Shown here one piece after another: positions 42,501-51,500 of a DNA stretch of 64,000 nt. Each line of letters opens with the position of its first letter. The stretch's first letter is position 1. The notes beneath the pieces are model-generated. The model did no database searches and was not told the origin of the DNA. It saw nothing but the letters and a program-made list of their open reading frames with translations. A program made the translations under genes and the position numbers. The stretch is from NCBI GenBank assembly GCA_964593455.1, contig CAZQHK010000013.1, positions 1-64,000 on the forward strand, in the 5' to 3' direction. This DNA is from CAZQHK01 sp964593455. GTDB taxonomy: Bacteria; Muiribacteriota; CAYSPT01.

Positions 42501-45500
42501 TATCGCCGTCAGCTCCGTTAACGATTTACCCCAGAACATTTCTCTTGATTCAACCAGCGTTTTGGAGAACCAGGTGGCCGGAACCACCGTTGGCACGTTC
42601 AGCACCACAGACGTGGATAACGTCGATACCTTTACCTACACGTTGGTCGCGGGAGCCGGCGACACCGACAACGGATCTTTCAGTATTGCCGGGTCCGACC
42701 TGGTCACAGCCGAAAGTTTCGATCTGGAGACAAAGGTCAGTTACGACATCCTGGTTAGAACCCAGGATTCGGGTTTTGCCACGAAAGAGGTAGCGTTCAC
42801 CATTATTATTGGCAATGTCAACGAGGCACCAACCGATATATCGATCACTTCATCGGTCGTTAACGAGAACCAACCAGTGGGTTCAGGAGTGGGCACCATA
42901 GTCTGCAGCGATGCTGACGCCGGTGACACGTTCACTTACGCGCTGGCGGCCGGTACGGGCGACACGGATAACGCTTCTTTCAGTATCACCGGCACCAACC
43001 TGAAAACAACCGAAATATTCCACTTCGACACGCAATCGAGCTACAATTTCCGGATCAGATCCACCGATGCCGAAGGACTATTCTACGAAGAGACCTTCAT
43101 CGTTACGGTGATCAACAGAAACATTACCCCGGTAATTGAAGACCAGTCGTTCAACGTCGATGAAAACAGCTCAACGGATACGGTTGTGGACACCGTGGCC
43201 GCCAGCGATCTTGACGCCGAGGACACTTTGTCATTTTCCATCACCGACGGTAATGTCCTGAACGGATTCGCCATCAACTCTTCCACCGGGATCATAACGG
43301 TAAACTTTGCGGCTACCCTCGATTACGAAACCACATCAAGTTTCGCTCTGACGATACAGGTGGAGGATGACGGAACAGGTACGCTTTCTGACACCGCAAC
43401 CATCTCTATCGATCTCAACGATGTCAATGAAGCCCCGGAACTCTCCCCGGCCGGACCAAGTCTGGGCACGATAACGGAAAACGATACCGACAACAACGGT
43501 GACCTGGTGTCTGTTATCATCGGCGGCAGTATCGATGATGTTGACGCCGGTGCGGTCGAAGGGATCGGTATCTACGCGAAGACCACCGGTAACGGAAATT
43601 GGGAGTACTCGATCGATAACGGGGCAAACTGGTCCACAGTAGGCACCGTGGCCGGCGACATAACACTGCTGCTCAGAAGCGAAGACCGTATCAGGTATGT
43701 CCCTGGCGGAGACGATGCCGACAGCGCCACGATCAGTTACTATGCCTGGGATCAGACCGGCGCTACCTCCGGTCAGCAATCCACGAAATTTGATGTAACC
43801 GGAACCTATGGGGCACGAGGAGAAGGGACCCCGTTCAGCACGGCGACGGATACCGCCGACATCACGGTTGATAACGTGAACGACGCCCCGGTTTTGAGCG
43901 GGAGCGTCAATCTGACCGGAATAACAGAAGACGATACCACCAGTACCGGAGACCGTATATCTATCATTGTCGGCGGGAATAGCAGCGATGCCGATTCCGG
44001 CGCGATAACGGGAATTGTCGTCACCGCCACCAGCGGCAACAGCACCTGGGAATATTCAACCGACGGGGGAAGCAACTGGTCGGCCATCGGGACGGTAGCC
44101 GCCAACAATGCCCTGGCCATCGGTGCCGGCAGTAACGACCGGATCCGGTATGTGCCCGACGAAGAAAACAGCGAAACCCCTTCTGTCACCTTCAAAGCCT
44201 GGGACCAGACCAGCGGGACCGCCGGGGACAGGTTGAACGCTTCCGTGGGAGGAGGAGCGACCGCCTTTAGCGCAGCTACTGCTACATCCACTATCACCAT
44301 CACCGATGTCAACGACGCCCCGACCTTGTCCAATATGACGACAGCCGTCAGTTACCAGGAAGATGCGGCCAAGGCGTCTGCTCAGGTGATCGATTCAGAT
44401 ATCATTTTCAGCGATATCGATACCGGTGATTTGAACAGCGGCACTCTTACCGTGTACTACAGTGCCGGCGGGAGCACCGATGATCAGCTGAGCTTTGCCG
44501 AGGCGGCAGGAATAACGATAAATGGGGCTGAAGTACGCTATTCTGGCGACCCTTTCGGCACTATTTCTCCCGACGGTGCAGACGGTGTTAGCCTGGGCGT
44601 TGCCTTTGACACTGCCGACGCCACGGTGGGCGCCGTGGATGCTTTGATCGAAGCTCTCCGCTACCAAAATACATCCGACGCTCCCACGCTTAACCGCACC
44701 ATCCAAATACAGGTCACCGACGGAGATGACGGCTCACTCGCCAACCCGCCAGAAACTATTATCACCGTTAACCCGGAAAACGATGTCCCGGGAGCTACCA
44801 ACCTGAGCCAGACGAAACCCTACGTTGAAGGTGCCGGTTCGCTGACTCTCGATGACATCGTAGTCACCGATCCCGATGCTGGAGAAACTATTACTGCGAC
44901 TCTGACCCTGGATACGGTATCCACCGGTATCCTGACAGCCGCCACCGGGAACGGTGAATCGTATAGTTCAGGAACCGGGGTTTGGACAATCTCCGGCTCG
45001 GTGACGGAGGTTAACTCGGCCCTGGCCGCGGTAGCCTTTGAGCCCACGGAAAACAATGATGTCGATGCCATTATTACCACGCACATAGAAGACGCCGCCG
45101 CTACCGGTCCGGTAGATGGAGTCATCACCCTTGACGTGACCGGGACAGCCGATGCCCCCTCAGCCACGAATCTGACCCAGGCCAAACCGTATATCGAAGG
45201 CGATGCGGCGGTGTCACTTGACGATATCGTGGTGACCGAAGTGGACACCGGAGATACGATATCCGTCACTCTCACCCTGACAGATGTCTCGACCGGTGTA
45301 CTTACAGCCGCTTCAGGAAATGGGGAAACGTACAACGGAACCACCGGGGTGTGGACGGTCACCGGAGCGGTGTCTATAATCAACACAGCTTTGGCGCAGG
45401 TGACGTTCGTACCTCTGGAGAACAACGATGTGGACACGACGATCGTCACGCATGTTCAAGATGCCGCCGCCACCGGTCCGGCTAACGGCACCATCACGCT

Positions 45501-48500
45501 CGACGTCACACCGGTTAACGACCCGCCTCAAGCGACTCACCTCACTGAATCTAAAGCGTATAATGAAGGAGATTCTCCGGTTTCCCTGGACGATATCGTG
45601 GTAACTGATGTGGACACCGGGGAAACGATCACGGCAACTTTGACCCTGGTTTATGTACCCGCGGGTATCCTGACGGCCGCTTCCGGAAACGGGGAGACAT
45701 ACAACGAGGGTTCCGGGGTATGGACGGTCACCGGAACAGTATCCGTAGTTAACTCGGCTTTGGCAGCAGTTGTTTTCGAACCGGAAACAAACAACGATGT
45801 CAACACCACCATTACCACGCATGTTCAGGACGCCACCGCTACCGGTCCGGTAGACGGAAGCATCACGCTGGTAGTGGTGCCGGCCAACGACTCTCCCACG
45901 GCTACCAACCTGTCTCAGACAAAGACTTACACCGAAGGAAATGCCACAATTAATCTGGATGATATCGTGGTAACCGAAGTTGATACCGAGAATACCGTGG
46001 ACATTACACTGACCTTGAATGATCCGGCGTTTGGCTCCCTGACAGCCTCTTCAGGAAACGGAGAGCAATACGACCCGGGAACCGGTGAGTGGACTCTGTC
46101 CGGCTCGGTGACGGTCGTGAACGCAGCCCTGGCAGCGGTTACTTTCGAACCGGGGGCTGATAACGATATGGATACTGTCATCACCACCCATGTACAAGAC
46201 GCGGTAGGTACCGGACCGGCAGATGGATCTATATCTCTTGATGTAACTCCGGTCAATGACGTTCCCACTGCCACCAACTTGACCGTGACCACCGTCTACG
46301 TGGAAGACGATTCACCGGTAGTACTGGACGATATCGTGGTGACCGATCCCGACACCAGCGATTCCATCACGGTCACTCTGACCCTGGCCAACACTGCCAG
46401 AGGCGCCCTGACGGCCGCTTCCGGTAACGAGGAAACGTATAACGGAACAACCGGAGTATGGACGGTTACCGGAACGGTAGACGCCGTGAACACAGCCCTG
46501 GCAGCGGTAGCATTTCAACCGGTCGAAAACAACGATTTCGACACCACGGTTACCACACACGTAGAAGATGCAGCGGGAACCGGGCCGACAGACGGCACCA
46601 TCACCCTGGATGTAACCCCGGTCAATGACGCTCCCGAAAGCGTTAACCAGACCCAGGCACTGGTCTACAACGAGGGTGATACCTCGGTACCACTGGGGGA
46701 TATAATAGTTACCGAAGTAGATACCGGAGATTTTATATTTGTCACCCTCACCGTGATCGACACGGCCGCAGGCGCCTTGAGCACGGATTCCGGAAGAGGA
46801 GAAACGTATAATGGGGCCACGGGAGTGTGGATGATTTCCGGAGGCCAATCCATCGTGAACATCGCCCTGGCGGCAGTCACTTTCGAACCAGTGGCGAACA
46901 ACGATATCGACACCACGGTGGCTACGCATATCGAGGACGCAGCCGCCAGTGGTCCGGCGGATGGCCTCATCTCTCTTAATGTTACCGCCGAAAATGACGC
47001 TCCGTCAGCCACTTTTATGACACAGCTTAAAAGCTATACCGAAGGTGACGCTGCCATTGCCCTGGATGATATCGTGGTGACCGATCCCGACGCCAGTGAT
47101 ACCATCACCGCCACCCTGACCCTGATAGCTCCTCCCGCCGGTGTCCTGACCAGCACCTCGGGTAATGGAGAAACCTACGACACAAATACCGGGATATGGA
47201 CGATAACAGCAGGAGCAGGCATAGTCTCTACCGCTCTGGCGGCGGCGTCTTTCGAACCGGCCCAGAACAATGATATAGATACCACCATAATCACGCATGT
47301 AGAAGATTCGGCGGGTACTGGTCCGGGAGACGAGACCATCACTCTCGATGTAACTCCGGTCAACGACACACCAACCGCGTCCGACATGACTCAGACACAA
47401 ACATACACCGAAGGCGATCCCTCGGTAGCCCTGGACGATGTCGTGACCACTGACGTCGACACCGATGACACAATCAGTGCTACCCTGACTCTGAACGATG
47501 TCTCTACCGGTATACTGACGGCAACTTCCGGAAACGGCGAATCGTACAACGCAGCTACCGGAATATGGTCGGTTACGGGTACCGTATCGGCAGTGAATGC
47601 CGCCCTGGCAACGATAGCTTTCTTACCGGCTGAAAACAATGATATCGATACCACCGTTACGACACATATCGAAGACGTGGCGGAAAGCGGCCCGGCAAAC
47701 GGTGTTATATTGCTCGATGTGACCCCCGTCAACGCCGCTCCCACCGCCACCAACATGACCCAAGCGAAGACGTACAATGAAGGCGATTCTCTCATTGACT
47801 TAACTGATATCGTGGTGTCAGATGTGGACACCGGAGACATAATCACCGCTACCTTGACCCTGGCCGATATCTCCGCCGGCAGCCTGACGGCGGCTTCCGG
47901 TAACAACGAATCGTACAACGGAGTTTCCGGACTATGGACCGTCACTGGAACCGTGCCGGTAGTAAACGCAGCCCTGGCGGCAGTAGACTTCGTGCCGGTG
48001 GCAAATAACGATGTGGACACCACTATTACTACACATGTTCAAGACTCAGAAGTAACCGGACCGGCTGACGGAGCCATTTCGCTGGCGGTCATCACTGCCA
48101 ACGACACCCCCACCGCTACCAACATGACCCAAACGATCACGTATAACGAAGACCAATTGCCCGTTAACCTGGACGATATCGTGATCACCGAGGTGGACAC
48201 CGGAGATACCATCGTGGCCAGTCTTACGTTGAGCAGTCCAGCCATCGGTTCCCTGACGGCCGCATCCGGAAACGGGGAAGCCTATAACGCCGGTACCGGT
48301 GTTTGGACAATAACGGCCGGGGTGGAGGCAGTAAACGCCGCCTTAGGTGCGGTAGCCTTCGTACCAATTGAAAACAATGATGTAGACACCACCCTGACTA
48401 CGCATCTGGAGGACGCCGACAACACCGGCCCGGTGAATGGAACCATTACTCTCGATGTAACGGCTATCAATGACGATCCCGTCTTCTCCCTTCCTCCTCA

Positions 48501-51500
48501 GCAACGACTCGTTCAGGAAGGCAGTCTGACGGTCCCTGCCATCACAGTGTCTGATGTCGACCTTTACGGAAGCGATCTGCGTCTCAGTTTACTGGCCACT
48601 CTCGGCACTCTTACCCTGGCCCAGGTAAACGGTCTAATCTTCACAGCCGGCGCCGACGGGACGGCCGCCATGACGGTTACCGGAACGCTGAGTGATGTCA
48701 ATGCCGCCCTGAACGGGATACTCTATACCGGTTCTGCCGGACAAAGCGGCAACGACATCGTAATTTTCACCGCCAACGACCAGGGGCAAACCGGCTCTGG
48801 CGGAGGAGGCGATATAACTGAGACACTGTCCGTTATCATCAACAATGCACCGGTGCTGGACAATACTCCGGAGCCTGAGCTTACGGTAATCGGCGAGGAA
48901 GAATTTGACTCTGCCGGGGACCAGGCCATTATTCTGGTCCCCGTTCCAGCGGTTGTCACCGATATAAACGCCAACACCGCCGGTATAGCCGTCATCACCG
49001 TGGACGAATCGAACGGTGTCTGGGAATTCTCGCTGGACGACGGGACAACCTGGACACGGATCAACGGAACTTTCGGAAGTGACCCGGTTTCGAATGATCA
49101 TGCGCTGCTCGTTGGAGCCACCGACCGGGTCCGGTTCGTGCCGGCGGTAGATTTCATCGGCACCGCCACCATAACCTACCGGGCCTGGGACCAGACAAGT
49201 GGAAGTGCCGGCACCAAGATAGATTCCGCCTACAGCACCACCGGGCTCTTCAGCCTGGCTTCGGAGACAGCCTCCATTACGGTGTTCCCGGACAACGACG
49301 CGCCTTATGACATTACTCTGGACAATGATACGGTGAATGAGAGCTCGCCGGGAGCGGTGATAGGAACGCTGGCGGCGGCCGACGTGGACGTGGGAGACAC
49401 CCATTCGTTCAACTTGATTGACGACGGAAGCGGCGCTTTTCAGATCACCGGTGAGACCTTGAAGATCAGGGACGCCATCAGTTTGGACTACGAATACATC
49501 AACTCTTACACTATTACCGTTCAGGCCGATGACGGCAACGGCGGGACTTTTGACAAAGATCTCACGGTCACTGTTGTCGATACCAATGACCCGCCGGTGG
49601 CTGGATTCGGCTTGGCTTTGGAATTTTCCGGATATGTACAGATACCGAGCAGCACAGAACTGGATTTTAGCGGAAGCGATTATTTCACTGTTTCCATGTG
49701 GGTGAAGCCCGATTCGATAACCGGAACGCAGATACTGTACAGCCAGGATGCCAATACGAACCAGTTCTTATTCCAACTCAGATTAAACGGTGCCCAGGTA
49801 GAAGTGGAGCTGGCCCGTCCGGACGGAGACGCGGTTGCCCGTACCTCTATCGGGACGATTCAGGCCGGCCGGTGGACACACATCGCCCTGGTCCGGGAGA
49901 ACAACGGGAGCGACGAGATTTATCGCATCTATCTGGACGGCGCACTGGATTCGGAAGCGCCAGCGATTCCATCCAGGATACTGGCGGCAGCCGGCAGTAC
50001 CCGTGATTATTATCTCGGTACCAATAACGCCGCCGATCAACAGTATGCTTTTTCCGGTCTGATGGACGAGGTCAGGATATGGAACACCACCCTGAGCGTC
50101 TCCACGATTGAAGACTGGATGTTCCGGGGGGTGGACGGTACCCATCCGTCCTACGACGATTTAGTGCTTTACTACCAGTTTGCTGATAGTAGCGAAACCA
50201 CGGTTCTCGATACAGCCAACGCCAACCACGGGACACTGCTCGGCTTCGACGGCACGGACTTTAAAGATTCCAGCATCATCACCTGGGACACCAACCAGAA
50301 CACACCTATAAATGGTGTGTTACCTTATTTAGATCAGGACGGCGACAGTCCCCTGAACTTTACCGTCGTCTCCCAGAGCAGCCTGGGAACGGCAGCCATC
50401 AACGACATCAACCTTAACATCTTCAGTTTCGATCCGGGTTCAGATTTTGCGTACCTGGCTCCCGGACAAAGTACCGGAGTAACGTTCACCTACAAGGTGA
50501 ATGACGGGACCGACGATTCGGTTGCTGTCGAAACAACAGAGGTAACGGTTACAGGCTTGAACGATGCCCCCACAGTGGACGATTCCGGAACACCCGTTAT
50601 GACCGATATTCACGAGAACGATCCCGAGCCGGCCGGAGATACGGTGGCAGTCATCATTGTCAGTGCCGGCATCGACCGCATTACCGACGTGGACGACGGC
50701 GCACTCGGTGGTATAGCCATAACCGGTTTGACCTATCTCGAAGGGACAGGACAGGAAGAAACTACCTGGCAGTACTCCACGGATAACGCCGCGACATGGA
50801 CGAATATCGGAAATGTTACAGAGGCCGCCGCTCTGCTGCTGGCCCCCGAACACCTGGTCAGGTACCTGCCCAATATCGGCACGAAGGGAGCGGCGACGTT
50901 TATTTTCCGGGCCTGGGATCAGACCACTGGTACAGCCGGAACCACGGCAGACAGCTCTTTAAACGGAGGAACTACCGCTTTCAGCACCGACCCTGACACT
51001 GTCACGTTGACCGTGCTTCCCATCCCGGTTATCACCAGCACCGCCGGTGTCGGCGGTACCGTAACGCCTTCAGGCGAAGTCGAAGTGATCTATGGTACCA
51101 ACCAATCCTTTACCATTGTCTCATCAACCGGTTCTATCATAGAAGACGTTTTCGTGGACGACATTTCCCAGGGCGCTATTTCCACCTACACCTTTACCGG
51201 CGTGGAAGGAGATCACACCATTACCGCCGCTTTCCTGGATATAACCCCGCCGCTGATCACTCTCGTAGAAGCTCTTGATACCGACGACGACGGGTATGTT
51301 AACACGGTCACCTTCACGTTCAACAAAAACCTCATGACCGGGACCGGAGACATTAGTGATTGGACCCTGATTGACGCCGACGGCACGACCGATTTGCTGG
51401 ACGGGCTTCAAGACAGCGCCGTAACAATCAGCGAAGACACGCTTACTATCACCCTGGCCGATAATACCGGTACGGTAAACGAGCCTTTCTGGGGATACCG

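Noticed and set aside
44788..48477. Possible CRISPR or satellite array
   Set aside because: The period is 369 bases, in frame, and encodes a folded domain; there are no short repeats with unique spacers.
43336..49404. Many minus-strand frames of 100-300 residues under the giant gene
   Set aside because: They repeat with the 369-base period of the real coding repeats and carry no independent motifs, so they are shadows.
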